Assembly (NCBI GenBank): GCA_028583605.1
Contig: CM053327.1
Location: 41,988,059-42,052,058, forward strand
Reading direction: 5' to 3'
Origin: Dastarcus helophoroides
Lineage: Eukaryota > Arthropoda > Insecta > Coleoptera > Bothrideridae
DNA: 64,000 nucleotides
Part shown: piece by piece, positions 34,220 through 45,065 of the stretch
How the letters are laid out: every line of letters begins with the position of its first letter
Position numbering within the stretch: the stretch's first letter is position 1
Translations under genes and position numbers: made by a program
The notes under the pieces: generated by a model
Seen by the model: only the letters and a program-made list of their open reading frames with translations
What the model was told of the DNA's origin: nothing
Databases searched by the model: none

Positions 34220-35506
34220 CTAGATGCGAAGAAAAGTCCTTTGGCCCTCTTAGCCCAAACATGTAGCCAAATTGGTGCCGATGCCCCAAATGCAAAGCTA
34301 ATACAAAGTGCTGAAAAATCCAGCAAATCAAACAAATCCGAATCTGGTAAAGAGAAATCCGACACTTCATCGCACCACAACAACAAATCGACTTTCAAAT
34401 CCTACGAGCAGAGCAACGTACGTGAAAAATCAAAATCTCCCGAGGAACGATCCAGTTCTACTTCTGGGGGTAGTCGCGTCCGAACTCCCTTGACCACAAA
34501 AGGTACAAATTCCGGCCGATGCGGCAGCAATCAGAGTGCGACGTCCGCTAGGGAATCCCCCAACGTAGGGTATACTCAAGAGCGTAAGTCTCCAACTGAG
34601 ACGACGACGGAAAGGTTATCTCCGGAGAAGAATAGCGAGAGGGGCAGCCCACAAACCCCTACTTCTTCGGCGGCGAAAACTGCATTTACTCCAAACATTT
34701 TGACATCCTCATCCGATCCGTCAATCAAGGATTTGCCACTGGGAACCTTCAAACCAGGCGTGCCCGTTACTTCGGCTTTTTTGGGTGGTTATCCCACCCA
34801 TGGCTTTGCTTTACCGATGGACCTGATGGCTAGCAGTTTAATGTCGCAGCATCATGCTTTGAAGAACGGTGGGTTGAGTCCATATTTAAGTTATGGTCGG
34901 TTGAAACCGTCAGACTTACCGACAGTGTGTCGCGATCCTTATTGTACAGGGTGCGGTGTTAATTCCCATTTGGTTGGTGCTAAATCACCAGTGTCATGTC
35001 CAGCCGGTTGTGCTCAGTGTGATCATGCTAAAGTGCCGACTTCTAATGGTTATCTTGGACATAATCCAGCTGCTGCGGCGTATGCGCACGCTCAGTTAGC
35101 CGCTTTGGCCGCAGCTTCGCATTTGCCCTATGTCTGCAACTGGATATCCGGTGATGCTGCTTATTGCGGAAAAAGGTTCTCCAGTTCTGAAGAACTGTTG
35201 GCTCACTTACGGACTCATACTAGTGTTGCTTCAGTTTCGGAAGCTTCGACGGCTCTCTCTTTGTTGGGTTCGCCTAGTTTGCCGCCGACTCATCCATTGT
35301 TCCACAGGACGTATCCTACGCCGCCGTTGAGTCCATTGGCCACTGCTAGGTATCATCCTTATACCAAACCGTCGCTGCTGCCTCCTTCTCTTACGTCCTC
35401 GCCTTTAAGTAGTTTTCCTTTGTCACATCCTGGATTGCCTCCGTATTTATCGCCTTATTCTTTGTATGGGCCTCGTTTGGGATCCTCACCTGGTATGCAT
35501 CCCTAA
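34220..35506 (+). CDS. noc: Noc/Elbow zinc-finger transcriptional regulator, coding exon 2
   Basis: Exon 2 supplies residues 22-449 of a 449-residue protein and ends with TAA. Visible in order (full-length numbering): DAKK then SPLALLAQTCSQIG at 27-40, the Sp-type motif that opens the conserved part of NET-family proteins (Noc, Nlz, Elbow, Tlp-1). Next is a long Ser/Thr/Lys-rich disordered stretch (about 45-180), then TFKPG near 198, related to the Groucho-binding FKPY region. A Cys box CRDPYCTGC (258-266) is followed by SCPAGCAQC, then an Ala-rich YAHAQLAALAAA segment. A single atypical C2H2 finger has Cys327, Cys337, His350 and His354 (C-X9-C-X12-H-X3-H). The tail is Pro/Ser/Leu-rich. In Drosophila Noc and Elbow are nuclear co-repressors acting in tracheal, ocellar and appendage patterning. 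The sequence does not say which paralogue name applies. Upstream TTG/ATG readings in the acceptor were rejected in favour of the splice. Confidence 0.95.
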   Translation, partial: LDAKKSPLALLAQTCSQIGADAPNAKLIQSAEKSSKSNKSESGKEKSDTSSHHNNKSTFKSYEQSNVREKSKSPEERSSSTSGGSRVRTPLTTKGTNSGRCGSNQSATSARESPNVGYTQERKSPTETTTERLSPEKNSERGSPQTPTSSAAKTAFTPNILTSSSDPSIKDLPLGTFKPGVPVTSAFLGGYPTHGFALPMDLMASSLMSQHHALKNGGLSPYLSYGRLKPSDLPTVCRDPYCTGCGVNSHLVGAKSPVSCPAGCAQCDHAKVPTSNGYLGHNPAAAAYAHAQLAALAAASHLPYVCNWISGDAAYCGKRFSSSEELLAHLRTHTSVASVSEASTALSLLGSPSLPPTHPLFHRTYPTPPLSPLATARYHPYTKPSLLPPSLTSSPLSSFPLSHPGLPPYLSPYSLYGPRLGSSPGMHP

Positions 35507-36424
35507 AGTTCAGGGTCTCTAAGCCAAATATAAAGCTGTGTTACTATAGACTTACCTAGTCTCACAAGATTACCTAACGGTTTGTGCCCAGTCTCGAATA
35601 CTTAATGTTGGGATTTCTCGATGGTCCTTAATTATGCGAGAAGACTAAAAAAATGTTAATGTTTACAGGTGTGCATTAAGAATAATTGAAATACAGAACT
35701 TGTCCCCTGAAACCGAGAAAGAGTCTTTCTTGGTTTCAGGGGACAAGTTCTGTGGTTCAATTTTTGAAGATAACCAAGGACTAGTCCGTTCCATCAAAAA
35801 AACAAAAAATTAAGCATAATAATTAGAGATAATTTGGAAGGGGGATGCCCTATTATTATTAAGCCGATGTTAGTAAAAACTATGAAGTTTGTAAATGTCA
35901 GGTGTCACAATTTTATATTATTTGTTCTTTGACTCGCTGGAGCTCTAAGCGGGACCAAAAAAATTCTCCAATTTTAAGAATTCAAGCAAACGTAATGAAA
36001 ACAGTTCTCAAAAATCCGTAAATCTAAAAAAAATTAACCAAATGACTAAACAAAGCGCACCACTGTTGATTACAATCACCTAAGCTTTTAAAACAAATTT
36101 AAGTTTGCTAAAAATGAAAAAAATCAAAGCAGCTACAAAACAGCTTACTTTACAATACTGGACACCTTAATAATGTATCAGGTAAAAATGCCCCTCATAA
36201 ATTTAGAGCAAAAGCTCATGAAGACTTCTCTATAAATCCTGACTTTAAATTTGGAAATTTGAGCGGTCTCTGTTCTTTAGTAATTTTGCTCCAATTTAGA
36301 ATTTTTTTCATAAATTCTAGATTATCTTTTTTTCTAATATTTTAGCTTTTAAAAAATGTTTACATTTCAAGAAGTTTAAATTAAATCAATTAATTAATAA
36401 AGATGTTAAAAGAATACATTTTTT
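35507..36424 (+). other. noc: 3' flank / probable 3' UTR of noc
   Basis: Follows the stop codon. Contains a foldback insertion (35685-35796), the AU-rich words tgtaaatg near 35899, and a possible poly(A) signal AATAAA at 36396-36401 just before the next array. The true transcript end was not determined. Confidence 0.4.
35685..35796. mobile_element. Foldback family copy in the noc 3' flank, ribozyme core deleted
   Basis: The left part attgaaatacagaacttgtc...accgagaaag meets the right part gtctttcttggtttcagggg...cgttccatc directly. The hairpin arms remain but the whole central ggttgctctaacgcg / ribozyme segment is missing, as is the outer left arm. It lies ~180 bp downstream of the stop codon and would form a ~38-bp hairpin if transcribed. 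Confidence 0.8.
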
Positions 36425-38660
36425 TCTCAAAATTTCAATTTTAAATTGAAAAAGTTTTTTTCATGAAAATCTTAAAATTGAAAAAGTTTGTTATGAAAAT
36501 TTTAAAATTGGGACTTTTTTTCCCCAAAATTTCTGGATTAAACTCAAGTATACGATTTCTGTAAAATGTTAAAAGTATACATTTTTTCTTAAAATTTCGA
36601 CTTTAAATTCAAAAAGTTTTTTATGAAAATCATAAAATTGAAAAAGTTTTTTTACGTAAATCTTAAAATTAGAATTTTTTTCCCAAAATTTCTGAATTAA
36701 ACTCCAATACGCGATTTCTGTTAAATCTTAAAAATATACAATTTTTCTCAAAATTTCGATTTTAAATTCAAAAGGTTTTTTATGAAAATCTTAAAATTGA
36801 AAAAGCTTTTTTATGAAAATTTTAAAATTAGGACTTTTTTTCCCAAAATTTCTGGATTAAACTCGAATATGCGATTTCTGTAAAATGTTAAAAGTATACA
36901 ATGTTTCTCAAAATTTCGACTTTAAATTAAAAAAGTTTTTTTTATGAAAATCTTAAAATTGAAGTTTTTTTATGAAAATTTTAAAATTAGGACTTTTTTC
37001 CCAAAATTTCTGGATTAAACTCGAATATGCGATTTCTGTAAAATGTTAAAAGTATACAGCTTTTCTCAAAATTTCGACTTTAATTTCAAGAAGTTTTTTA
37101 TGAAAATCATAAAATTGAAAAAGATTTTTTATGAAAATCTTAAAATTAGAATTTTTTTCCCAAAATTTCTGAATTAAACTCCAATACGCGATTTCCGTTA
37201 AATCTTAAAAGTATACAATTTTTCTCAAAATGTCGACTTTAAATTCAAAAAGTTTTTTTATGAAAATCTTAAAATTGAAAAAGTTCTTTATAAAAATTTT
37301 AAAATTAGGACTTTTTTTCCCAAAATTTCTGGATTAAACTCGAATATGCGATTTCTGTAAAATGTTAAAAGTATACAATTTTTCTCAAAATTTCGACTTT
37401 AAATTCAAAAAGTTTTTTATGAAAATCATAAAATTGAAAAAGTTTTTTTACGTAAATCTTAAAATTAGAATTTTTTTCCCAAAATTTCTGAATTAAACTC
37501 CAATACGCGATTTCTGTTAAATCTTAAAAGTATACAATTTTTCTCAAAATTTCGATTTTAAATTCAAAAGGTTTTTTATGAAAATCTTAAAATTGAAAAA
37601 GTTTTTTAATGAAAATTTTAAAATTAGGACTTTTTTTTCCCAAAATTTCTGGATTAAACTCGAATATGCGATTTCTGTAAAATGTTAAAAGTATACAATT
37701 TTTCTCAAAATTTCGACTTTAAATTCAAAAAGTTTTTTATGTAAATCTTAAAATTGAAAACGTTTTTTTATGAAAATTTTAAAATTAGGACTTTTTTTCC
37801 CAAAATTTCTGGATTAAACTCAAATATGCGATTTCTGTTAAATCTTAAAAGTATACAATTTTTCTCAAAATTTCGACTTTAAATTCAAATTTTTTTTATG
37901 AAAATCTTAAAATTGAAAAAGTTTTTTTATGAAAATTTTAAAATTGGGACCTTTTTTCCCAACATTTCTGGAATAAACTCAAATATGCGATTTCTGTAAA
38001 ATGTTAAAAGTATACAATTTTTCTCAAAATTTCGACTTTAAATTCAAAAAGTTGTTTATGAAAATCTTAAAATTGAAAAAGTTTTTCTATGAAAATTTTA
38101 AAATTAGGACTTTTTTTCCCAAAATTTCTGGATTAAACTCAAATATGCGATTTCTGTAAAATGTTAAAAGTATAGAATTTTTCTCAAAATTTCGACTTTA
38201 AATTCAAAAAAAATTGAGCGTTTATGAAAAGTTGTTTATGAAAATCTTAAAATTGAAAAAGTTTTTTTATGAAAATTTTAAAATTAGGACTTGTTTCCCA
38301 AAATTTCTGAATTAAACTCGAATATGCGATTTCTGTAAAATGTTAAAAGTATACAACTTTTCTCAAAATTTCGACTTCAAATTCAAAAAGTTTTTTTATG
38401 AAAATCTTAAAATTGAAAAAGTTTTTTTATGAAAATCTTAAGATTAGGACTTTTTTTCGCAAAATTTCTGTATTAAACTCGAATATGCGATTTCTGTAAA
38501 ATCTTAAAAGTATACAACTTTTCTCAAAATTTCGACTTTAAATTCAAAAAGTTTTTTTATGAAAATCTTAAAATTGAGAAAGTGTTTTTATGAAAATCTT
38601 AAAATTAGGACTTTTTTTCGCAAAATTTCTGGTTTAAACTGGAATATGCGGTTTCTGTAA
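36425..38660 (+). repeat. 14-copy ~159-bp AT-rich tandem array
   Basis: The anchor aaaatttctggattaaactc or a variant recurs about every 158-162 bp from about 36527 to 38624, with one 179-bp step near 38200. Units contain atgcgatttctgtaaaatgt and tctcaaaatttcgactttaa. No gene. Confidence 0.9.
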
Positions 38661-39408
38661 ATGTCAACTCGAAATCTACACTTTTTTCCATTAATCAGAC
38701 CGTCAAGTTTCCAAATTATTGAGCTTAAACTGAAAATTTTGGTCCTCTGACATATTTCTCGAAGTGTCCACCTGAAGTATATCAGATTAGTTCCATAAAA
38801 TTTGTTTTTATTTATTAATTTATTTTTTTTTTCAAAACTCTCAACTAAGACTTGGAATTTTTATTGCGAATTTAAGATCGAAGTTTCTAAATTATTTTAT
38901 AAATTTCGTTTTCTTTTAATTTCGATGTTTTTAAAGTTCCAAATGCAAATATGATTTCCATTTCAAAACTAGTAACTTGTAACTATTAACTGGTAACTAT
39001 TAACTAGTAACATTTTTTTTGGAAAGTATTACTTTTTTAAGCTTTATTGTAGACTCTTATTGGTTGAAAACCTTATGGTTATTAATTTCATTTGAAATTT
39101 TTTGTGTTTTAATTTATTATTTTTAAGTACTTCTTTCTCCTTTATTGTTCTCTTTCCTTGTTATGCATTGCTGATGAGCTGAAATGAGAACAAAACATTG
39201 ATGTCCAATACTACCAATTTTTTAAAATATTTTCATGATTTATTTAAAAAATATTTTATGTCTAATTTTAGTCTTGGATATTTCAGTTTTTTCCAATTCT
39301 ATATAAATTAAACTAACTTATTTTATTGTTACCTGTCCAGAGGTAAAGTTTTAAAAAGTTAGTTATCACCTAGTCATATTTCAAAAAAATCTTTCAGAGT
39401 ATTCTAAT
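38661..39408. other. AT-rich sequence, nothing recognised
   Basis: Only small local repetition (taactattaactggtaactattaac near 38975). Confidence 0.45.
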
Positions 39409-39421
39409 ATCCAATAGGGTT

Positions 39422-39522
39422 GAACATTTATTAGATTCGAAGTCTGGAAACGAAATACCGGTTTCGATCTTGTTAGATCTCGTCAGTTTGGTATATCCAA
39501 CTCGAATGCTAACAAATGGTCC
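39422..39522 (-). ncRNA. Hammerhead ribozyme, copy 4, weakened helix I
   Basis: Minus-strand core, stem II and ACCGGU are intact. The inner helix I 3' strand reads UUUCG instead of UUUGG, breaking one pair with CCAAA. Confidence 0.65.
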
Positions 39523-39530
39523 GACAAGTA

Positions 39531-39620
39531 AGCATTCGAGTTTGATATACCAAACTGACGAGATCTAACAAGATCGAAACCGGTATTTGGTTTCCTAACT
39601 TCGAATCTAATAAATGTTCA
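39531..39620 (+). ncRNA. Hammerhead ribozyme, copy 5, intact core
   Basis: Plus strand: CCAAA (39550-39554), CUGACGA (39555-39561), GAUCU-AACA-AGAUC, GAAA, ACCGGU, A17, UUUGG. Predicted cleavage between 39585 and 39586. The outer 5' arm of helix I is shortened by the head-to-head junction. Confidence 0.75.
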
Positions 39621-39898
39621 AACCTATTGGTCTGTGCATTAGAATCCCTGTCTTCTGGGGAACGTTTCCTAGAGAGCAACCGCTTCGCTAGGTGGCAGTG
39701 TTTCAACTGTTGGTAGTTCAGCTATCTATGATTCACTATACACGCCGCCTGGAGGGCTGCATGAATTTGTAGACTAGGTTGCATTCTACTTGCATACGAC
39801 ATTGTTGGCGATGGCCATAATTTCTCTGTGGACCAATAGGTGGTAGTACTAAGAGTCACTCGCTTGACGTCTGTGAATGTTTTAGTACTTACTTGTCG

Positions 39899-40000
39899 GA
39901 ACATTTGTTAGCATTCGAGTTGGATATACCAAACTGACGAGATCTAACAAGATCGAAACCGGCATTTGGTTTCCAAACTTCGAATCTAATAAATGTTCAA
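39899..40000 (+). ncRNA. Hammerhead ribozyme, copy 6, U16.1 mutated
   Basis: The core and both helix I strands are intact, but helix III reads ACCGGC, so U16.1 of the cleavage triplet is C. The NUH rule is broken, which predicts loss of cleavage. Confidence 0.7.
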
Positions 40001-40150
40001 ACCTATCGGTCTGTGCATTAGAATCCTTGTCTTCTGGGAACTCTCCTAGAGAGCAACCGCTTCGCTAGGTGGCAGTGTTTCAACTGTTGGTAGTTCAGCT
40101 TCCTATGATTCACTATACACGCCGCCTGGAGGGCTGCATGAATTTGTACT

Positions 40151-40286
40151 CTAAAAAATGAATAAAACAAAGTGAAAAATTTTTCAGTTTTAATCTTTTT
40201 TCCAAATTATTTATTTTAAATTTTAATTCTATTACTTTCTTTTTAAGTTATTAAATTTCACAATCAAAATGTTCAATTCTCATCAT
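40151..40286. other. AT-rich spacer
   Basis: Nothing recognised. Confidence 0.4.
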
Positions 40287-40590
40287 TTTGAGTCTAATTT
40301 CCAATTTTTTTAAAAATCGAGTTCTGTCATAAGGTTATGATTTACTAGCGAGTTTTTTTCCTTAAAATTTCAACATTTAGGTCGAAATATGAACCAATTT
40401 CCAATTTTTTTTTAAAATCGAGTTCTGTCATAAGGTTATGATTTACTAGCGAGTTTTTTTCCTTAAAATTTCAACATTTAGGTCGAAATATGAACCAATT
40501 TCCAATTTTTTTTTAAAATCGAGTTCTGTCATAAGGTTATGATTTACTAGCGAGTTTTGTTTTCTTAAAATTTCAACATTTAAGTCAAAA
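40287..40590 (+). repeat. Three tandem copies of a 101-bp repeat
   Basis: The word ggttatgatttactagcgag recurs at a constant 101-bp step (about 40333, 40434 and 40535). Copies are nearly identical, so recent. Confidence 0.9.
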
Positions 40591-41251
40591 TATGAACGTT
40601 TCCTAATCAATTAAAGTTTATTCGTAAAATATTCGGTAGACTCTCAAACTTGGAACTAATTTTAAAAATTCGTTGCCACAAATTCGCAAAGACGATGCAG
40701 AAAATATAAAAACTTCGTGTTGAAATGTTAAATGTGTAATTTTTCTTCAAGTTTCGGTTAATACTTAACACCTTTCGAAAGTTTACATTTTTATTTCGAA
40801 AATTCGGCTTAACACTTTTTAAAATTTTACACGAAACTTTGTCTATTGTTCCAAGTTATTCGATTAAATTGTTAAATTTGAATTTTTTGCTTTTTTTCCA
40901 AAATTTAAAAATTTTAAAATTTAGAAAAATATTTATGTATTTTCTAAACGTTGAGTTTATTATCAAAAGATTTCTCTTTCTTCTTCTCTTTCTCGAGGTT
41001 TCCACTTGACATTATCTTATTTTCTATAATTTACATATTTTTTTCGAAATTTTCGACGAAATTTTAGGCCAAAATTTGAATTTGTTTTTATTAATTGATC
41101 AGTTAACAAAAGTACTTTTATGTTGCCAAAATAACAATTTCAGAGGCACAAGTTAAAAAAAAAAGTAGGTAAAGTTGAATTTTGAAGTTACTAAAAGGCG
41201 AAAACTCGAGAAAAAGTCACAATTTCAAAATAGAGCTTGAATATTCGGTAG
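40591..41251. other. AT-rich sequence, no gene
   Basis: No reading frame or repeat of note. A pyrimidine run (ctttcttcttctctttctcg) lies near 40976. Confidence 0.45.
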
Positions 41252-41291
41252 TCACACAGGCGACCTCTGTTGATTCTACAGTACTTACCTG
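41252..41291 (+). repeat. Remnant of the ~380-bp monomer upstream of solo hammerhead
   Basis: gtcacacaggcgacctctgt...cagtacttacctggaac aligns with gagtcactcgcttgacgtct...tagtacttacttgtcggaac, the part of the monomer just before the ribozyme. Confidence 0.6.
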
Positions 41292-41386
41292 GAACATTTG
41301 TTGGCATTCGAATTGGATATACCAAACTGACGAGATCTAAGAAGATCGAAACCAGTCTTTGGTTTCCAAATTTCGAATCTAATAAA
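41292..41386 (+). ncRNA. Solo hammerhead ribozyme, copy 7, GUC cleavage site
   Basis: CCAAA, CUGACGA (41327-41333), stem II GAUCU-AAGA-AGAUC, GAAA (41348-41351), helix III A-C-[CA]-G-U, C17, UUUGG. Helix III has two pairs with a 2-nt loop, and the triplet is the canonical GUC. Predicted cleavage between 41357 and 41358. No second monomer follows. Stem II keeps its pairing although the loop has changed. Confidence 0.75.
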
Positions 41387-41449
41387 TAGAGACCGGATTT
41401 TAAGCACAATCAAATAAGTTAAAAAGGTGAACAAAACGTTAAATTAGGC

Positions 41450-42025
41450 AAAAACGAATAGCTGCACATTAAAAAGACAAAATACTCTGAAAAAGGCCCT
41501 AAAAGGTCAAAATCACTATTACCAAAAAAGGCAGGGCCCTAATCAATAAACTTACAAAAGAAGTTTAAAATTGATTACAGAACTACTCGACAAAAGAACA
41601 ATATTGAAAGTGCAAACCTAGAATTGTGAAAAAAACGTCGAAATTTCGAAATAACTTAAAGTTTATAAAAAAAAGAGTCGAAATCTCACAAATACACATA
41701 TAAGTCCACAAGTTCCATCAGAGGCAGAAACAAATAACTACAAAAGGCATTAAAAAGACAAAATACTCTAAAAAAGGCCCTAAAAGGTTAAAACCACTAT
41801 TACCAAAAAAGGCAGGGCCGTAATCAGGAATATTACAAAAGAAGAAGAAAGAAGAAGAAGAAAATTGATTACAAAACTGCTCGAAAAAAGAACAATATTG
41901 AAAGTGCAAACTTTCAATTGTGAAAAAAACGTCAAAATTTCGAAATAACTTAGTTTATAAAAAAAAAAAGAGTCGAAATCTCACAAATACACATATAAGT
42001 CCAAAAGTTCCACCAGAGGCAGAAA
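41450..42025 (+). repeat. Two-copy ~292-bp direct repeat
   Basis: The block from ttaaaaagacaaaatactct to aagttccatcagaggcag occurs twice, starting near 41449 and 41749. The second copy contains a small gaagaaagaagaagaag expansion near 41840. Confidence 0.85.
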
Positions 42026-42045
42026 TTTTGAGTTTTTAAGTAAAC

Positions 42046-43240
42046 AAGTAGGAAAAAAAGGTGACAATTGAAATCGAATTTTCGACAAAAACACCTCGAA
42101 AGTTTACATTAAAATACAACTTTATAGTTTAAAATCGAAATTGGTTAAAAAAGTGAAAATAAAAATTATGAAAGGGAAGTCGTTATTTAAAAAAAAAACA
42201 AAAAATTTGTACCTGTGGAAATTGAAAATTTGGAAAGTATAAATTTCGGGATTGGGATCGAAATTTCGAAATAAAATCAAGATCCCTGAGGAGTCAAATT
42301 TACTAGATACTAAGAAAAAAAGGTGACAATTTGAAATCGAATTTTTGACAAAAAAAACCACGAAAGTTTATATTAAAATACAACTTTCTAATTTAAAATC
42401 GAAATTAATTAAAAAAGTCAAAATAAGAATTATGAAAGGAAAGTCGTTATTTAAAAAAAAAACACAAATTGTACCTGTGGAAATTGAAAATTTTCGAAAG
42501 TCAAAATTTCGGGATTGGGATCGAAATTTCGAAATAAAATCAAAATCCCTGAGTCAACGAAGTCTTCCACGGCCAGAGTCAGTACAGGATATACTTCTTC
42601 CGGGATTGGACCGTGTCAAAGGGACTACTAAAAAAAACGTCGAACACTTTTAGTAGTTCTTTGACAGGGTCCAATCCCGGAAGAAGTATATCCTCCCTGA
42701 GTCAAATTTAATAGCTTAAAGTAGTAATTTTAGGAAGAGTTAACTGTTAAATTTGGCATTTTGAGAAAAAAAAATCCACAAAAAAACAATAATAAAAACT
42801 GTCTCGAAATCTCAATAAAAAAAAAATGACATTTCTGAAGCAAAACTTTTTTTAAGTGAACAACTAAGAAAAAAAGGTGACAATTGAAATCGAATTTTTG
42901 ACAAAAAAACCACGAAAGTTTATATTGAAATACAATTTTCTAGTTTAAAATCGAAATTGGTTAAAAAAAGTGAAAATAAGAATTATGAAAGCGAAGTCGT
43001 TATTTAAAAAATAAATAAAAAATTTGTATCTGTGGAAACTGAAAATTTCAAAAGTCAAAATTTGGGGATTGGGATTGAAATTTCGAAATAAAATCAAAGT
43101 CCCTGAGTCAAATTTAATATTTAAAGTAGTAATTTTAGGAAGAGTTAACTGCTGAATTTGGCATTTCGAGAAAGAAAATTCCACGAAAAACAATAATAAA
43201 AACTGTATCGAAATCTCAATAAAAAAAAGACGACATTTCG
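42046..43240 (+). repeat. Three copies of a ~265-bp AT-rich repeat with a hairpin insertion
   Basis: Units starting aaaaaaggtgacaattgaaat lie near 42054, 42318 and 42871 and share attatgaaagsgaagtcgtt. The second is interrupted by the hairpin at 42583-42694. Frames in it (such as 42345-42653) are repeat readings. Confidence 0.8.
42583..42694. mobile_element. Compact hairpin element, ~50-bp arms
   Basis: The left arm caggatatacttcttccggg...gggactactaaaa is matched by the right arm ttttagtagttctttgacag...agaagtatatcct around an aaacgtcgaacac loop. A half-copy of the same sequence (ggattggaccgtgtcaagga then aaaagtgttcgacg) begins the insertion at 57420. Confidence 0.8.
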
Positions 43241-43342
43241 GATTGAAATTTGAAAATAACTGAACATCTTTGGAATAAACCTAAAATTTGAAACCTACAA
43301 TTAGAGCACTTTGTTTTTCTAAAGGCATTTTCCAGACAACGA
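43241..43342. other. AT-rich spacer
   Basis: Nothing recognised. Confidence 0.4.
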
Positions 43343-44400
43343 ATTCATTGTATAGATATTTCCAGAAAAAAAAGTCGAAATTTAAAATGTAAACGTGATT
43401 TTTTTTTTCATAAAACAAACTTCCTTGGTTATCTTCAAAAATTGAAATACAAATCTTGTCCACTGACATAAAAAAATATTAAAAATTACAACAGTTGCTC
43501 CAATGTATATTTTCAGAAAAAAAGTCGAAATTTGAAATGTAAACGTTATTTTTTTTTCATGAAACAAACTTTCTTGGTTATCTTCAAAAATTGATATACA
43601 AATCTTGTCCACTAAAATCAAAAGATATTAAAAAATACAACAGTTGCTCCAATGTATATTTTCAGAAAAAAAGTGGAAATTTAAAATGTAAAAGTGATTT
43701 TTTTTTTCATGAAACAAACTTCCTTGGTTATCTTTAATAATTGAAATACAAATCTTGTCCACTGAAATCAAAAAATATTAAAAAATACAACAGTTGCTCC
43801 AATGTATATTTTCAGAAAAAAAGTCGAAATTTGAACTGCAAACGTGAGTTTTTTTTTCATGAAACAAACTTCCTTGGTTATCTTCAAAAATTGAAATACA
43901 AATCTTGTCCCCTGAAATCAAAAAATATTAAAAATTACAACAGTTGCTCCAATGTATATTTTCAGAAAAAAAGTGGAAATTTAAAATGTAAACGTGATTT
44001 TTTTTCATGAAACAAACTTCCTTGGTTATCTTCAAAAATTGAAATACAAATCTTGTCCACTGACATAAAAAAATATTAAAAATTACAACAGTTGCTCCAA
44101 TGCATATTTTCAGAAAAAAAGTCGAAAATTAAAATGTAAACGTGATTTTTTTTTCATGAAACAAACTTCCTTGGTTATCTTCAAAAATTGAAATACAAAT
44201 CTTGTCCACTGACATAAAAAAATATTGAAAAATACAACAGTTGCTCCAATGTATATTTTCAGAAAAAAAGTCGAAATTTGAAGTGTAAACGTGATTTTTT
44301 TTTTCATGAAACAAACTTCCTTGGTTATCTTCAAAAATTAAAATACAAATTTTGTCCCCTGAAACCACGGAAGATTAAATTGGGGCAACTTTTGTTGTAT
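43343..44400 (+). repeat. Seven-copy ~150-bp tandem array built from a foldback arm
   Basis: Each unit contains catgaaacaaacttccttgg, the foldback arm words ttatcttcaaaaattgaaat and cttgtccactgaaatcaaaa, then acaacagttgctccaatgta. Anchors lie at roughly 43420, 43570, 43715, 43870, 44015, 44165 and 44320. The outer and middle arm of the foldback element has thus become a small satellite. Frames on both strands here are repeat readings. Confidence 0.8.
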
Positions 44401-44480
44401 CTTTTGCGGTATTTTTTAATCTTTTTTTGGTTTCAGGGAACAAAATTTGTATATCAATTTGTGATTATAACCAAGGACGT
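44360..44480 (-). mobile_element. Foldback right arm, diverged
   Basis: tctttttttggtttcaggga then acaaaatttgtatatcaatt follows the last tandem unit in reverse orientation, so the array end folds back on itself. Confidence 0.6.
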
Positions 44481-44839
44481 CATTTGCAGCAAAAAAAAAT
44501 TACGTTTAGCTTTCAAATTTCGACTTTTTTTTGGAAATATCTATCATCTAAACCATGAGACTAAAGTTAGAAGTCTAGAAAAGGGTTTTTCAATATTAAA
44601 CACGATTTCGAATCAAAACTCAAAAAATAATCAAAAGAGAACAACAAAATAGTCATTCTATTCAGCTTCCTAGTTTAAGATTCAGCTATTCACTTAAATA
44701 TAATACATTTTCTTGTTCAGTTTGATTAACTTTGATCCATAATATAAGACATCATTCAAATAACTTGAAAAACAACTGTTTCGTTTATTAATGTTTGCAT
44801 TTTGAGTGAAATATTTAAGTTTGTTTTTTTTTTTGGTGA

Positions 44840-45065
44840 AACGGACTGGTCCTTGGTTATCTTCAAAAATTGAAATATAAATCTTGTCCCCTGAAACCAA
44901 GAAAGATTAAAAAACACAACAACGCGTTTCGACAGCCAAGCTATCATCTTCAGAGAGATACTGCAGTAGAAATGCGTTAGACTAACCTCTGTTATGTTTT
45001 TTAATCTTTCTTGGTTTCAGGGGACAAGATTTGTATTTTAATTTTTGATTTCAGTTTTTGTTAGC
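44840..45065. mobile_element. Foldback element copy with damaged ribozyme
   Basis: The left arm gaaacggactggtccttggt...aagaaagattaaaaaacaca and the right arm gttttttaatctttcttggt...caagatttgtatttta flank cgcgtttcgacagccaagct. The minus-strand hammerhead (44928-44960) keeps CUGAAGA and GAAACGCGUU. Stem II is GAUAGC/GCUGUC with one G-U pair, and the AGAG strand of helix I is missing, replaced by GUUG. Confidence 0.75.

Larger units (their letters stand above)
39409..40150. repeat. Head-to-head ~380-bp hammerhead monomers
   Basis: A partial monomer in minus orientation (39409-39530) faces one full and one partial monomer in plus orientation (39531-40150). Equivalent core positions in the two plus copies are 379 bp apart (39555 and 39934). 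The last monomer stops at gaatttgtact near 40150. Confidence 0.75.
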
